Shown: positions 43,625 through 53,056, counted from the first letter of the stretch. The stretch: 64,000 bases of DNA from Alphaproteobacteria bacterium HGW-Alphaproteobacteria-1 (GCA_002842985.1 PHEQ01000006.1:62001-126000), one strand, 5' to 3'. A program made the numbers and translations. Notes: generated by a model from the letters alone, not told the origin.

Positions 43625-44797
43625 TCAGACCCGTTCGATGGCAATCGCCGTGCCCTCGCCGCCGCCGATGCAGATGGCGGCCACGCCGCGCTTCAGACCG
43701 CGCTTTTCCAGTGCATTCAAGAGCGTCACCATGATCCGCGCCCCCGAAGCCCCGATCGGATGACCAAGCGCGCAGGCGCCGCCATTGACGTTCACCTTGT
43801 CGCGCGGCAGCCCCATCTCGTGCATGAAGGCCATGGGCACCACCGCAAACGCCTCGTTCACCTCCCACAGGTCCACATCGTCGACGCTCCAGCCAAGGCG
43901 CTTGAGCAGCTTTTGCGCCGCGGGGACCGGCGCGGTGGTGAACCAGCCCGGCGCCTGCCCGTGGCTGGCATGGCCGAGGATGCGCGCGCGGATATTGAGG
44001 CCCTCGCGCTCTGCCGTCTCGCGCGCGGCGATGACCAGCGCCGCCGCCCCGTCGCTGATCGAGCTTGAATTGGCCGCCGTCACGGTGCCGCCCTCGCGGA
44101 AGGCGGGCTTGAGCTGCGCAATCTTCTCGGGGCGCGCCTTGGCGGGCTGCTCATCGGTGCCGATCGTCACCTCGCCCTTGCGCGTGCGGATGGTCACCGG
44201 CGCGATCTCCCCCTCGAACGCACCGGATTTTTCGGCCGCGAGCGCCCCCTCCAGCGACGCCAGTGCATAGGCGTCCTGCGCCTCGCGCGTGAACTGGTAT
44301 TTCTCGGCGCAATCCTCGGCGAAGGTGCCCATCAGGCGGCCTTTGTCATAGGCGTCTTCCAGCCCGTCGAGAAACATGTGGTCGATCACCTGCCCGTGCC
44401 CGATCCGCGCGCCGCCGCGCATCTTGAGCAAGAGGTAGGGCGCATTGGACATCGATTCCATACCGCCAGCAATCATCGTCTCGGCATGGCCCAGCGCGAT
44501 CTGGTCAAAGGCCATCATCGCCGCCTTCATCCCCGAGCCGCACATCTTGTTGAGCGTGGTGGCCGGCACCTCCTGCCCCAGCCCGCCGAGAAACCCCGCC
44601 TGCCGCGCCGGCGCCTGACCTTGCCCCGCGGGCAGCACGCAGCCCATCAGGACCTCATCCACCGTAGCGGCGCGCGCATCTGCCAGCGCCGCACGGATCG
44701 CCGCACCGCCCAGCTCCACCGCAGGCACCCCGTCGAAATCGCCCTGAAAGCCGCCCATGGGCGTGCGCGCCGCCCCCGCGATCACCACTTCCCGCAT
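43625..44797 (-). CDS. Acetyl-CoA C-acetyltransferase (thiolase)
   Basis: A 390-residue thiolase: catalytic Cys in TTLNKMCGSGMKA (about residue 87), NEAFA, the His in GGACALGHPIGASGAR and the second Cys in CIGGGEG. It condenses two acetyl-CoA or cleaves acetoacetyl-CoA; it may serve PHB synthesis or fatty-acid/ketone degradation. AAGGAGGGG precedes ATG 44797. No phaB or phaC lies nearby. Confidence 0.93.
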   Translation of the reverse strand: MREVVIAGAARTPMGGFQGDFDGVPAVELGGAAIRAALADARAATVDEVLMGCVLPAGQGQAPARQAGFLGGLGQEVPATTLNKMCGSGMKAAMMAFDQIALGHAETMIAGGMESMSNAPYLLLKMRGGARIGHGQVIDHMFLDGLEDAYDKGRLMGTFAEDCAEKYQFTREAQDAYALASLEGALAAEKSGAFEGEIAPVTIRTRKGEVTIGTDEQPAKARPEKIAQLKPAFREGGTVTAANSSSISDGAAALVIAARETAEREGLNIRARILGHASHGQAPGWFTTAPVPAAQKLLKRLGWSVDDVDLWEVNEAFAVVPMAFMHEMGLPRDKVNVNGGACALGHPIGASGARIMVTLLNALEKRGLKRGVAAICIGGGEGTAIAIERV

Positions 44798-44890
44798 TCT
44801 TGCCCCTCCTTGTGAAAACCTGGCCCGTGCTTACCGGATGGAAAGGAATCGGGTCTAGCCTTCCTTGTATTACTACGTATCGGAGGCAGG

Positions 44891-45229
44891 ATGAAACTCG
44901 AGGTAACCAGTCACGAAATGGTGCGCATCATCGCCGTGCCGGAGGCGCGTATCGACGCCGCCGGTGCACTCAGGTTCAAGGAGGCCATGCGCGCGGCCAC
45001 CACCGACGGGCCCGATCATGTCGTGCTCGACCTCGGCCAGGTGCGCTTTGTCGATTCGAGCGGGCTTGGGGCGATTGTCGCGGCGATGAAGCAGATGGGC
45101 GCGGGGCGCAGGCTGGATCTGGCGGGGCTCACGCCCGATGTGGCCAAGGTGTTCCGGCTCACGCGCATGGACACGGTCTTTGTGATCCACGAGGATGCCG
45201 AGGCCCCGCTACGCCACGCCACGGGCTGA
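44891..45229 (+). CDS. STAS-domain anti-sigma factor antagonist (RsbV/SpoIIAA type)
   Basis: A 112-residue STAS protein with the phosphorylation loop VRFVDSSGLGAIVAAM (Ser56/Ser57). Unphosphorylated forms bind an RsbW-type kinase and release a sigma factor or other partner. GGAGGCAGG precedes ATG 44891. The kinase gene follows after 31 bases. The gene is divergent from the thiolase. Confidence 0.92.
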   Translation: MKLEVTSHEMVRIIAVPEARIDAAGALRFKEAMRAATTDGPDHVVLDLGQVRFVDSSGLGAIVAAMKQMGAGRRLDLAGLTPDVAKVFRLTRMDTVFVIHEDAEAPLRHATG

Positions 45230-45260
45230 GCGCGGCGTATCCACGCAAGAGGGGAGGCCG

Positions 45261-45692
45261 ATGGCAGAGGCGTTTCACCGGCGGATCGCGGCTGACGGCA
45301 TGGCCGTGCGCGCCCTTCTGGCCGAGATACGCGGCTGGCTCTGCTTGCAGGGGCTCGATGATGCCGCGTGTGGCAAGATCGAGATCGCTCTGGCCGAGGC
45401 GCTCAACAACGTGGTCGAGCATGCCAGTCTGGACTCAAAGGACGAGATCGCGCTCGACATGACGCTTGCGCCGGACGGTATAGGGGTGGAGCTGCGCGAT
45501 CGCGGCGCCCCCCTTCCCGGCCTGACACCGCCCCGGGGCGATCCGCCTACCCTCACCGGGGACCGCGATAACCTGCCCGAGGGGGGATTCGGCTGGTTCC
45601 TGATTCGAACGCTGACCACGGACCTGCACTACGCGCGCACCGACGGGAAAAATCATCTTTCGCTCCGGTTTGCCCCCGAAAGCAAGGCGTGA
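45261..45692 (+). CDS. RsbW-like anti-sigma factor / serine kinase
   Basis: A 143-residue GHKL ATPase of the RsbW/SpoIIAB type: N box KIEIALAEALNNVVEHA, G1 box LRDRGAPLPG and G2 box LPEGGFGWFLI. It should phosphorylate the STAS partner encoded just upstream. GAGGGGAGG gives a strong ribosome site at ATG 45261. No PP2C (RsbU) phosphatase or sigma-factor gene is nearby, so the output target is unknown. Confidence 0.9.
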   Translation: MAEAFHRRIAADGMAVRALLAEIRGWLCLQGLDDAACGKIEIALAEALNNVVEHASLDSKDEIALDMTLAPDGIGVELRDRGAPLPGLTPPRGDPPTLTGDRDNLPEGGFGWFLIRTLTTDLHYARTDGKNHLSLRFAPESKA

Positions 45693-45958
45693 CACAACCC
45701 CTGAGACGCACCTCTCAACCCTCGCGTGTGCCCGTCAAGAAAAGACCATATTGGCACCGCAGAGCCGCCGCAGAGCACCGCCATAACCAATGCTGTAGCT
45801 GCATATGGCTTCCCTCGGCGTCGCGCGTCATTGCCCCCACCCAGTGCGCGGCGTCGAGGTCCTTCCCCCCCGGTCCGAAAACCTCTCCACACCGCATTGG
45901 CATTCCCCGAGCGCCGTCCTAACGTGCCCGTCGAAACGGGACCACGGGAGACAAGACC
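45693..45958. other. Intergenic stretch before the gamma-glutamyltransferase gene
   Basis: About 266 bases of mixed composition. I find no credible ORF, hairpin or known motif; it probably contains the promoter of the downstream gene. Confidence 0.4.
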
Positions 45959-47536
45959 ATGCGCGATTTTCACATGCCGGGGCGATCGGGCACCTATGCG
46001 ACGAACGGGATGTGCGCCACGTCGCACCCGCTCGCCGCGAAGACCGCCATCGACATCCTCGAACGCGGCGGCAACGCCATGGATGCGGCGATCGCGGGTG
46101 CGGTGCTTCTGGGCCTTTGCGAGCCGCAGATGACGGGCATCGGCGGCGATTGCTTCGCCCTCTTCACCACGCCCGGTTCCGAAAAGATCCGCGCGCTCAA
46201 CGGCTCGGGCCGCGCGCCCGCCGCCGCCTCGGCCCAAGCGTTGCGCGCCGCCGGGCACGCGACCGTGCCGCTCCACAGCGCCCACGCCGTCACCGTCCCT
46301 TGCGCGATTGATGCCTTTTGCAGGCTTTCCGCCGATCACGGGCGGCTTGGCCTTGATGCGCTGCTGACCCCCGCGATCCGTTATGCCGAAGAAGGGGTGC
46401 CCGTGGCACCCCGCGTGGCCTATGACTGGCCGCGCGCGGGAGAGGCACTGCAAGGCCACGGGCTCACCCATTACAGCCGAGGCGGCAAACCGCTCGCCAC
46501 CGGCGAGATCTTCCGCGCCCCCGGTCAGGCCGAGGTGCTGCGCCGCATCGCCCGGAACGGACGCGCAGCCTTCTACGAGGGCGAGGTGGCCGAGGACATG
46601 CTTGCCGTGCTCAACGCACTTGGCGGCGTTCATGAGGCCGCCGATTTCGCCGCTGCCGAAAGCGATTACACCGATCCGGTGAGCGGCGATTACAAGACCG
46701 CGACGCTGGTCGAGCATCCGCCCAACGGCCAGGGTGCCACCGCGATCCTGCTGCTGAACATTCTCGAGCATTTCGACCTAGCCGCCATGGATCCGCTCGG
46801 GGCCGAGCGCCTGCATATCGAGGCCGAAGCCACCAAGCTTGCCTATGACGCGCGCAACCGCTTCATCGCCGACCCGGACCACATGACGCGGCTGGATCAC
46901 ATGCTTGCGCCCGAGACGGCGGCACGGCTGGCCGCGCTCATCGATCCGAAACGCGCCATGGCAGCGACGCAACCGCTCACCGAGGCGGTGCACCGCGACA
47001 CGATCTACATCACCGTGGTGGACCGCGACCGCATGGCGGTGTCGTTCATCTATTCGATCTTCCACGGCTTCGGCTCGGGCATCGCATCGGAGAAATTCGG
47101 CATCCTGCTGCAAAACCGCGGTGCGGGGTTCACGCTCGAGGCGGGCCACCCCAACGAGATCGCGGGCGGCAAGCGGCCCATGCACACGATCATTCCGGGG
47201 ATGCTGGCCGAGCAGGGCCGCGTGACCATGCCCTTTGGCGTCATGGGCGGATCCTACCAATCCACGGGGCACGCGCGGCTTGTCTCGAACATCGTCGATT
47301 TCGGCATGGATGTGCAGACGGCCATCGACGCGCCGCGCGCCTTCGCCGATCCGGCGGGGCTCAAGCTCGAGCGCGGCTTTGCGCCCGAGGTGGCGCAGGC
47401 CCTCGCCGATCTCGGCCATGACGTGATCGTCCCGCCCGAGCCGTTGGGAGGCGCACAGGCGATCCGCATCCACGAAAACGGGTTGCTGGAGGGTGGCAGC
47501 GACGCACGCAAGGACGGCTGCGCCCTCGGCTACTGA
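45959..47536 (+). CDS. ggt: Gamma-glutamyltransferase family protein
   Basis: A 525-residue Ntn-hydrolase. The nucleophile is probably Thr348 in HRDTIYITVVDRD, where autocleavage would release the small subunit; the second Thr of the usual DTTH motif is Ile here. GGSYQSTGHARL near residue 425 fits the substrate-binding loop. There is no signal peptide, so it may act in the cytoplasm, as many non-glutathione GGT-like hydrolases do. CGGGAGACA precedes ATG 45959. Confidence 0.85.
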   Translation: MRDFHMPGRSGTYATNGMCATSHPLAAKTAIDILERGGNAMDAAIAGAVLLGLCEPQMTGIGGDCFALFTTPGSEKIRALNGSGRAPAAASAQALRAAGHATVPLHSAHAVTVPCAIDAFCRLSADHGRLGLDALLTPAIRYAEEGVPVAPRVAYDWPRAGEALQGHGLTHYSRGGKPLATGEIFRAPGQAEVLRRIARNGRAAFYEGEVAEDMLAVLNALGGVHEAADFAAAESDYTDPVSGDYKTATLVEHPPNGQGATAILLLNILEHFDLAAMDPLGAERLHIEAEATKLAYDARNRFIADPDHMTRLDHMLAPETAARLAALIDPKRAMAATQPLTEAVHRDTIYITVVDRDRMAVSFIYSIFHGFGSGIASEKFGILLQNRGAGFTLEAGHPNEIAGGKRPMHTIIPGMLAEQGRVTMPFGVMGGSYQSTGHARLVSNIVDFGMDVQTAIDAPRAFADPAGLKLERGFAPEVAQALADLGHDVIVPPEPLGGAQAIRIHENGLLEGGSDARKDGCALGY

Positions 47537-47543
47537 CCCTAGG

Positions 47544-47561
47544 GGCGGGGGAAACCCCGCC
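47544..47561. terminator. Bidirectional terminator between ggt and hspQ
   Basis: GGCGGGG (47544-47550), tetraloop GAAA and CCCCGCC (47555-47561) form a 7-bp stem between convergent genes. Confidence 0.7.
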
Positions 47562-47888
47562 TCAGTTCAACTGGAAGTGCAGCGGGTAATGCCCGTCCTC
47601 AAATGGCCCGAAGAGATCGGGGATATCGGGATGGTCCACCGGCTCGCCGGAATAATCGGCGACAAGGTTCTGTTCGCTGACATAGGCCACGTAATAGCTC
47701 TGCTCGTTCTCGGCCAGAAGGTGATAGAACGGCTGTTCGCGCTCGGGGCGGCTATCCTCGGGGATGGCGGCATACCATTCCTCGGTGTTGGAAAACTGCG
47801 GATCGACATCGAAGATCACCCCCCGAAAAGGGTGTTTTCGATGGCGCACAACCTGGCCCAAACCGTATTTTGCGTGAGTCTTGATCAT
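47562..47888 (-). CDS. hspQ: Heat-shock protein HspQ
   Basis: A 108-residue HspQ/YccV protein: KYGLGQVVRHRKHPFRGVIFDVDP, SNTEEWYAAIPEDSRP, QPFYHLLAENEQSYYVAYVSEQNL. HspQ binds hemimethylated DNA and, in enterobacteria, acts as a Lon specificity factor. I chose ATG 47888, since AGGG lies 8 bases upstream of it and too close to ATG 47894. It is divergent from the transglycosylase gene. Confidence 0.92.
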   Translation of the reverse strand: MIKTHAKYGLGQVVRHRKHPFRGVIFDVDPQFSNTEEWYAAIPEDSRPEREQPFYHLLAENEQSYYVAYVSEQNLVADYSGEPVDHPDIPDLFGPFEDGHYPLHFQLN

Positions 47889-48079
47889 TTTCATTGCCCT
47901 AGCACAGATCTTTACCGCTGCAAGCCGGCTTTGTCCAATGCCGGTCGCAACACCGCCGGAAACAGTCTGTGAACGCAGGCATGACAGCCCCCGACATGGC
48001 CGCCTGGACGGATTCGTGATTTCCACCAAGCTGCAAATCCGTTAGACTCCGAAAAAACAAACGCGAAAGCGAGAGGCAG

Positions 48080-48682
48080 ATGAGCAGGATTTTTCGCACC
48101 ATTCTGGTGCTTTTCGTGTTGTCCTCCTGTGGCGGCGGCTCTGGTTATGGCACCGCGCCACGCAATCTTGATAACGCCTGTGCGATTCTGGAGGAGCGGC
48201 CCGAATATGCCCGCGCCTTCCGCGCGTCCGAGCGCCGCTGGGGCGTGCCCGCCCATGTTCAGATGGCGACGATCTATCAGGAGAGCAAGTTCATCTCGGA
48301 TGCGCGCACGCCTTATCGCTGGTCGCTCGGCGTGATCCCGACGGGGCGGATCAGTTCGGCCTATGGCTACAGTCAGGCGCTTGACGGAACCTGGGAGGAA
48401 TACCTTGCCGCCAGCGGGCGTTTTGGCGCGCGGCGCACCGATATTCACGACGCGGCGGATTTCATCGGCTGGTATATGGCACAATCGACCGAGCGGCTGG
48501 GCATCGCGCCCGACGATGCGCGCAACCAGTATCTTGCCTATCACGAGGGGCGCAGCGGCTTTGCCCGTGGCAGCTACAATGCCAAGCCCTGGCTGGTGCG
48601 CGTCTCCGCCGATGTGGACGCACGCGCGCAACGCTACCGCGCGCAACTGGGCACATGCCGCGCCGGGCGGGGCCTTGTCTGA
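48080..48682 (+). CDS. Lytic transglycosylase-like lipoprotein
   Basis: A 200-residue lipoprotein with lipobox LSSC (Cys17) and an SLT-type lysozyme fold: probable catalytic Glu in MATIYQESKFISDAR and the AYGYSQALDGTWEEYLA segment. It should cut peptidoglycan glycan strands from the outer membrane side. AGAGGCAG precedes ATG 48080. It is convergent with lolA with no gap. Confidence 0.88.
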   Translation: MSRIFRTILVLFVLSSCGGGSGYGTAPRNLDNACAILEERPEYARAFRASERRWGVPAHVQMATIYQESKFISDARTPYRWSLGVIPTGRISSAYGYSQALDGTWEEYLAASGRFGARRTDIHDAADFIGWYMAQSTERLGIAPDDARNQYLAYHEGRSGFARGSYNAKPWLVRVSADVDARAQRYRAQLGTCRAGRGLV

Positions 48683-49285
48683 TCAGCGGTCGATCCGCAG
48701 CTTGTCTCGGCCCGGTATGACGAAATTCTCGTCCGCAAGGCGCACATCCTTGGCCAGATCGCCAAGAATCACCGTGGTGCGCCCGCCATTGGCGTCGTTG
48801 ATGATCCATTGCCGCAATTCGACCGGATCGGCGGTGAACACGAGGTCGATGCTGCCGTAATCCGGGTTGTCGGGGTCCTGTGCGCGCACCGTCGTGGTGG
48901 TTCCGTCGCTGACATGCCCGGTGACCATCTTCGCACGTCCCAGATTGACGTTGCGCTCCAGGATGATCTTCAGCGGCGTGCGGTGCAGCGGATAGCCCTG
49001 CCGCTCGTTCGAGCGCGGGTCGATGATTCCGACCGTGTCGCCATCGGCCACCACCAGTGCCGACTCGGGCGGATCATACTCGAACCGCACCCGTCCGGGC
49101 CGTTTGAGCAGGATCCGGCCGGTGCTGACCGATCCATCCTCGTTCACCTGCGTGAACTGTCCCTGAGCGGTGCGCAGACCGTTGAGGTAGGACGAGATTT
49201 CCCCGAGCGAGAGCTTTTCCGCCGCCGCCGGGAGGGCCATCGCCGCCCACAGGACGGGGGCAATCAGGTATCGCATATGTCTCAT
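48683..49285 (-). CDS. lolA: Outer-membrane lipoprotein carrier LolA
   Basis: A 200-residue periplasmic protein with signal peptide (ALPAAAEKL, cleavage near residue 22) and the LolA fold (SYLNGLRTAQGQFTQVNEDGS, GRILLKRPGRVRFEYDPP). It ferries lipoproteins from LolCDE to the outer membrane. Two starts are possible, ATG 49285 and ATG 49276; both leave a working signal peptide. It is divergent from the imuA-like gene. Confidence 0.9.
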   Translation of the reverse strand: MRHMRYLIAPVLWAAMALPAAAEKLSLGEISSYLNGLRTAQGQFTQVNEDGSVSTGRILLKRPGRVRFEYDPPESALVVADGDTVGIIDPRSNERQGYPLHRTPLKIILERNVNLGRAKMVTGHVSDGTTTTVRAQDPDNPDYGSIDLVFTADPVELRQWIINDANGGRTTVILGDLAKDVRLADENFVIPGRDKLRIDR

Positions 49286-49368
49286 GCCGTTCAGATAAGC
49301 ACCCCCGCGCCGGATTGCACGGGGGAAATTGTGCAAATTGTCGGCGGGGGCAATCTTGCGCCACTTGA

Positions 49369-49383
49369 GAACATTAAGTGAAC
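49369..49383 (+). promoter_or_regulatory. LexA (SOS) box before the imuA-like gene
   Basis: GAAC-ATTAAGT-GAAC is an exact match to the alphaproteobacterial LexA motif. It ends only 5 bases before ATG 49389, so the transcript may be almost leaderless or begin inside the box. Confidence 0.85.
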
Positions 49384-49388
49384 ATTCT

Positions 49389-49988
49389 ATGCTTGCCGCC
49401 ATGAACGCCCCGCTTCTCGCCCGCGCGCCCCGCGCCACGCTGCCGCTTGTCGGCGCAGTACCACTCACGCTCGGGCGGGTGCATGAGGGGTGCGGCCCCG
49501 CGCGCCATACGTTCGCAATGCTCATTGCCGGGGCACTTGCCGGACCGGTGCTCTGGATCGCACCGCGCTGGCTGTGCGACCGGCCCCATCCTGACGGCAT
49601 CCGCCCCTTCGCGGGACCAGAGCGGTTTCTCTTCGCTGCCCCGGATCGGCCCACAGACCTGCTTTGGTGCATGGAGGAAGCGCTGCGCAGCGGGGCGGTG
49701 CCGCTTGTCGTGGTCGACCTGCCCGAGCCGCCCGGCCTCACCCCGGTGCGCCGTCTGCATCTGGCCGCCGGAGAGGGTGCGACGCGCGCGGCCCATCCTC
49801 CTCTTGGCCTGCTGCTCACCCCCGGCGAGGGCGGCGCGCCGGGGGTCGAGAGCCGCTGGCACATGGCCCCCGCCCACACGCCGCAGGGCGACCGCTGGCA
49901 TCTCGCGCGCCGCCGCGACCGCAGCGCGCCCCCCGCCGACTGGCACCTCACAGGCCGTCCCGGCGACTGGACGCTCAAGCAAACGTGA
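49389..49988 (+). CDS. imuA: ImuA-like SOS protein (orphan)
   Basis: A 199-residue protein resembling the SulA/RecA-like ImuA of the alphaproteobacterial mutasome (LGRVHEGCGPARHTFAMLIAG, VLWIAPRWLCDRPHPDGIRPF, LLWCMEEALRSGAVPLVVVDLP, ALL-basic LLTPGEGGAPGVESRWHMAP). ImuA normally works with ImuB and DnaE2 in error-prone repair, and the genes sit together. Here the next gene is a YceI protein and neither partner is in view. A perfect LexA box supports SOS control. ATG 49389 or ATG 49401 could be the start; neither has a ribosome site. Confidence 0.75.
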   Translation: MLAAMNAPLLARAPRATLPLVGAVPLTLGRVHEGCGPARHTFAMLIAGALAGPVLWIAPRWLCDRPHPDGIRPFAGPERFLFAAPDRPTDLLWCMEEALRSGAVPLVVVDLPEPPGLTPVRRLHLAAGEGATRAAHPPLGLLLTPGEGGAPGVESRWHMAPAHTPQGDRWHLARRRDRSAPPADWHLTGRPGDWTLKQT

Positions 49989-50022
49989 CATCCGTTTGCC
50001 CGCGTGGCGCGTATCGTAACAC

Positions 50023-50580
50023 ATGATCCGCAGCATCGCCCTCGCCCTGTGCCTTCTGGCCCCGCCCGCCACCGCCGCGCCCGAGGCCTGGCAGCTCGAT
50101 GCCGCGGCCTCTTCCGTGGGCTTCACCTATGAACTCGCCAACGCGGACAATCGCGGCACCATGCCCGTGGCCGCCGCCGATATCCGCCTCGATCTGCGCG
50201 ACATCACCGCAAGCAGGGTCGCGGTAACGCTCGACACGCGCGGCGCAAGGGCGGGGTTCTTCCTTGCCACGCAGGCGATGCAGGGGCCGCAGGTGCTCGA
50301 TAGCGCGCGCCATCCCGCGATCACCTTCCGCTCCACCGCGATCACCGGCACGCCCCGCGCCGCCCGGATCGAGGGGCTGCTGACGGCCCGAGGCGTCACC
50401 CGCCCCGTCACCCTCACCGCCGGACTCTACCGCACACCGGACACCGATCCGGCCACGCTCGACAGCCTGACGGTGCTGCTGACCGGCGCGATCAACCGCC
50501 ACGATTTCGGCGCGTCGGGCTTTGCCGACCTGGTTGGTCCGATGATAGGGCTGCGGATCGTGGCAAGGATCGAGAGGTAG
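50023..50580 (+). CDS. YceI-family periplasmic protein
   Basis: A 185-residue exported lipocalin-like protein: signal peptide 1-18 (LALCLLAPPATAA), then WQLDAAASSVGFTYELANADN, RHPAITFRSTAITG and FGASGFADLVG, as in YceI proteins that bind isoprenoid-like lipids. It starts 34 bases after the imuA-like gene without a clear ribosome site, so it may be read on the same SOS transcript. Confidence 0.88.
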   Translation: MIRSIALALCLLAPPATAAPEAWQLDAAASSVGFTYELANADNRGTMPVAAADIRLDLRDITASRVAVTLDTRGARAGFFLATQAMQGPQVLDSARHPAITFRSTAITGTPRAARIEGLLTARGVTRPVTLTAGLYRTPDTDPATLDSLTVLLTGAINRHDFGASGFADLVGPMIGLRIVARIER

Positions 50581-50659
50581 CAGGCTCGCTATATGTCTGA
50601 TGTCCGGCGAAACACCTGATCTAACGGGATGTTGCGAGGATGATTTGCGGGGCGCACCC

Positions 50660-50965
50660 TCAGCGTAACAGCACGTCCCCAAGCTTGTCGGCATAGCCTT
50701 GCTTGCTGCCGCCCGTGCGCTCGCCGGTCAGTCCGGCAAAGAACCCGCGCACCTTGTCATTGTCGTCGATCATCCCGGCCACGGTCTCTGCGCCGCGCTG
50801 CATGGTGGCGTGGGCCTTGGGCCAGATTTGCGGCTCTTGCCAGATCGCCGCGCCAATACAGGCCACCAGCATCAAACGCACAGCCCATGCCCATCCCCGC
50901 GCCTTGTGCGCGCGGGCGGCGTAAATCTCCTCTCGCGGAGGGTGGGGGGCATGGATCACCGACAT
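50660..50965 (-). CDS. Small membrane protein of unknown function
   Basis: A 101-residue protein with one membrane helix (about 27-46, AWAVRLMLVACIGAAIW), a cytoplasmic N-terminus and a polar C-terminal part. I do not recognise it. Codon use matches its neighbours. It lies 62 bases downstream of fabI on the same strand and could be cotranscribed with it. Confidence 0.65.
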   Translation of the reverse strand: MSVIHAPHPPREEIYAARAHKARGWAWAVRLMLVACIGAAIWQEPQIWPKAHATMQRGAETVAGMIDDNDKVRGFFAGLTGERTGGSKQGYADKLGDVLLR

Positions 50966-51027
50966 TGCGGCAGGCTACTGCCCGCGCATGGCGGAAATAC
51001 GGCGCAATCCGGGCCGCCGTGCGGAGT

Positions 51028-51819
51028 TCAGAGGTTTTCGGCCTGCGGCATCCCAAGAATGTGATACCCGCCATCCACATGGATCACCTCGCCACTGGTG
51101 CAGGCCCCGGCATCCGAGGCGAGCCACACGGCGGTGCCGCCGATGGCCTCCAGCGTCGCGTTGGCGCGCAGCGGCGCGTTCAATTCGGTGTGCCGAAAGG
51201 TCTTGCGCGCGCCGCCGATGGCCGCACCCGCCAGCGTCTTCATCGGGCCGGGGCTGATCGCGTTGACGCGGATCCCGTCGGGGCCAAGGTCATTGGCCAG
51301 ATAGCGCGTCACCGATTCAAGCGCCGCCTTGGCCACGCCCATCACGTTGTAATTCGGCACCACCTTGTTCGACCCCTGATAGGTCAGCGTCAGAAGCGTG
51401 CCACCATCCGCCCTCATCATCGGATAGGCGCGCCGGGCTACCTCGATGAAGGAATAGGCCGAGATATCCAGCGAATGCTTGAAATTGGCGCGCGACGTGT
51501 TGAGAAACCGCCCCGTCAACTCGGACTTGTCCGAATAGGCGATGGCATGAACGACAAAATCGAGCGTCGGCCAGCGCTCCGCCAGCGCGGCAAAGCCTGC
51601 GTCGAGCGACGAGTCGTCGGTCACATCCGCGTCGATCAGGATATCCGAGCCCAGGCTTTCGGCCAGCGGTGCCACGCGCTTGCCGAATGCCTCGCCCTGA
51701 TAGGTAAAGGCCAGATCGGCCCCCGCCGCGCGCATCGCCCTGGCAATGCCCCATGCGATCGAGCGGTCATTGGCCACGCCCATGATCAGCCCGCGCTTGC
51801 CCTGCATCGAGAGTGTCAT
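51028..51819 (-). CDS. fabI: Enoyl-[acyl-carrier-protein] reductase FabI
   Basis: A 263-residue SDR enzyme with the FabI signature: LIMGVANDRSIAWGIARAM at the NAD site, and the catalytic Tyr-x6-Lys in NYNVMGVAKAALE. It carries out the last reduction in each round of fatty-acid elongation. ATG 51819 lies 7 bases after fabB, so the order fabA-fabB-fabI forms one operon. Confidence 0.95.
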   Translation of the reverse strand: MTLSMQGKRGLIMGVANDRSIAWGIARAMRAAGADLAFTYQGEAFGKRVAPLAESLGSDILIDADVTDDSSLDAGFAALAERWPTLDFVVHAIAYSDKSELTGRFLNTSRANFKHSLDISAYSFIEVARRAYPMMRADGGTLLTLTYQGSNKVVPNYNVMGVAKAALESVTRYLANDLGPDGIRVNAISPGPMKTLAGAAIGGARKTFRHTELNAPLRANATLEAIGGTAVWLASDAGACTSGEVIHVDGGYHILGMPQAENL

Positions 51820-51826
51820 TTGCGTG

Positions 51827-53056
51827 TCATCCCAGATATTTGCTGAGCAGCATCGAACCGTTCGTGCCGCCAAACCCGAAGCTGTTGGTCATCACCACAT
51901 CGAGCCCGGCATTGTCCACACGGGCGGTGGCGATCTCGGCCGGGTCAAGCGCCGGATCGAGCGTTCCGACATTGACAGAGGGCGCGATGAAATCGTCCTG
52001 CATCATCAACAGGCAATAAATCACCTCCTGCGCGCCGGTTGCCCCCTGACTGTGACCCGCCATCGACTTGGTGGAGCTGATCGGCGGGGTGGTGCCGCGC
52101 CCGAAGATGCGCCGCACCGCCTCGACCTCGCCCACGTCGCCGACAGGCGTCGAGGTGCCATGCGCGTTGATATAGCTGACCTTTCGCCCTTCCGGCAGGG
52201 TCTCGAGCGCAAGGCGCATCGCCCGCTCGCCGCCCTCGCCCGAGGGCGCGACCATGTCCGCCCCGTCCGAGGTGGCGCCATAGCCCGTCACCTCGGCATA
52301 GATCTTCGCGCCCCGCGCCTTCGCGCGTTCCAGTTCTTCCAGAACGACGATCCCGCCGCCCGCCGAGATCACGAACCCGTCGCGCCCCGCGTCAAAGGCG
52401 CGGCTCGCGGTCTCGGGCGTGTCGTTGTATTTCGACGACATCGCGCCCATGGCGTCAAAGAGGCACGAGAGCGACCAGTCCAGCTCCTCGCCGCCGCCCG
52501 CGAACATCACATCCTGCTTGCCGAACATGATCTGTTCGGCGGCGTGCCCGATGCAATGCAGCGAGGTGGTGCAGGCCGAGGTTATCGAATAGTTCAGCCC
52601 CTTGATCTTGTAGGAGGTCGCCAGATTGGCCGAGATCGTGGAACACATCGTCTTGGGCACGGCAAAGGGCCCGATCCGCTTGGTCGACCCGGTCTGCAAG
52701 GCCGTCTGGTGCGCCGCCAGCATCGCGCTGGTCGACGGCCCGCCCGAACCGGCCACCACGCCGGTGCGCGGATTGACCACATCGCTCTCTTCCAGCCCGG
52801 AATCGGCGATGGCCTGACCCATGGCAATATGGGCATAGGCCGCGCCACCGCCCATGAAGCGCAACGCGCGCTTGTCGACATGCTCGGCGATATCGAGGTT
52901 GATCATCCCCGAGACGCGGCTGCGAAAGCCGTGCTCGGCCATCTCCTCGTTGAAGCGGATCCCCGATTTGCCCGCCTTGAGCGAGGTCAGAACCTCGGCG
53001 GCATTGTTGCCGATGCTGGACACGATCCCCAGCCCGGTCACCACGACTCGACGCAT
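51827..53056 (-). CDS. fabB: 3-oxoacyl-ACP synthase I FabB
   Basis: A 409-residue condensing enzyme: catalytic Cys in [15 protein letters not shown], first His in [14 protein letters not shown], and second His in [15 protein letters not shown]. FabB extends cis-3-decenoyl-ACP made by FabA toward unsaturated fatty acids. GGAGGGGGC precedes ATG 53056. fabA lies 27 bases upstream. Confidence 0.96.
   Translation of the reverse strand: MRRVVVTGLGIVSSIGNNAAEVLTSLKAGKSGIRFNEEMAEHGFRSRVSGMINLDIAEHVDKRALRFMGGGAAYAHIAMGQAIADSGLEESDVVNPRTGVVAGSGGPSTSAMLAAHQTALQTGSTKRIGPFAVPKTMCSTISANLATSYKIKGLNYSITSACTTSLHCIGHAAEQIMFGKQDVMFAGGGEELDWSLSCLFDAMGAMSSKYNDTPETASRAFDAGRDGFVISAGGGIVVLEELERAKARGAKIYAEVTGYGATSDGADMVAPSGEGGERAMRLALETLPEGRKVSYINAHGTSTPVGDVGEVEAVRRIFGRGTTPPISSTKSMAGHSQGATGAQEVIYCLLMMQDDFIAPSVNVGTLDPALDPAEIATARVDNAGLDVVMTNSFGFGGTNGSMLLSKYLG

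Noticed and set aside
47909..47938. A sigma-70 or heat-shock promoter for hspQ (minus strand TTGGAC, 18-base gap, TAAAGA)
   Set aside because: The match is too weak to list as a feature, and it does not fit the heat-shock sigma consensus.
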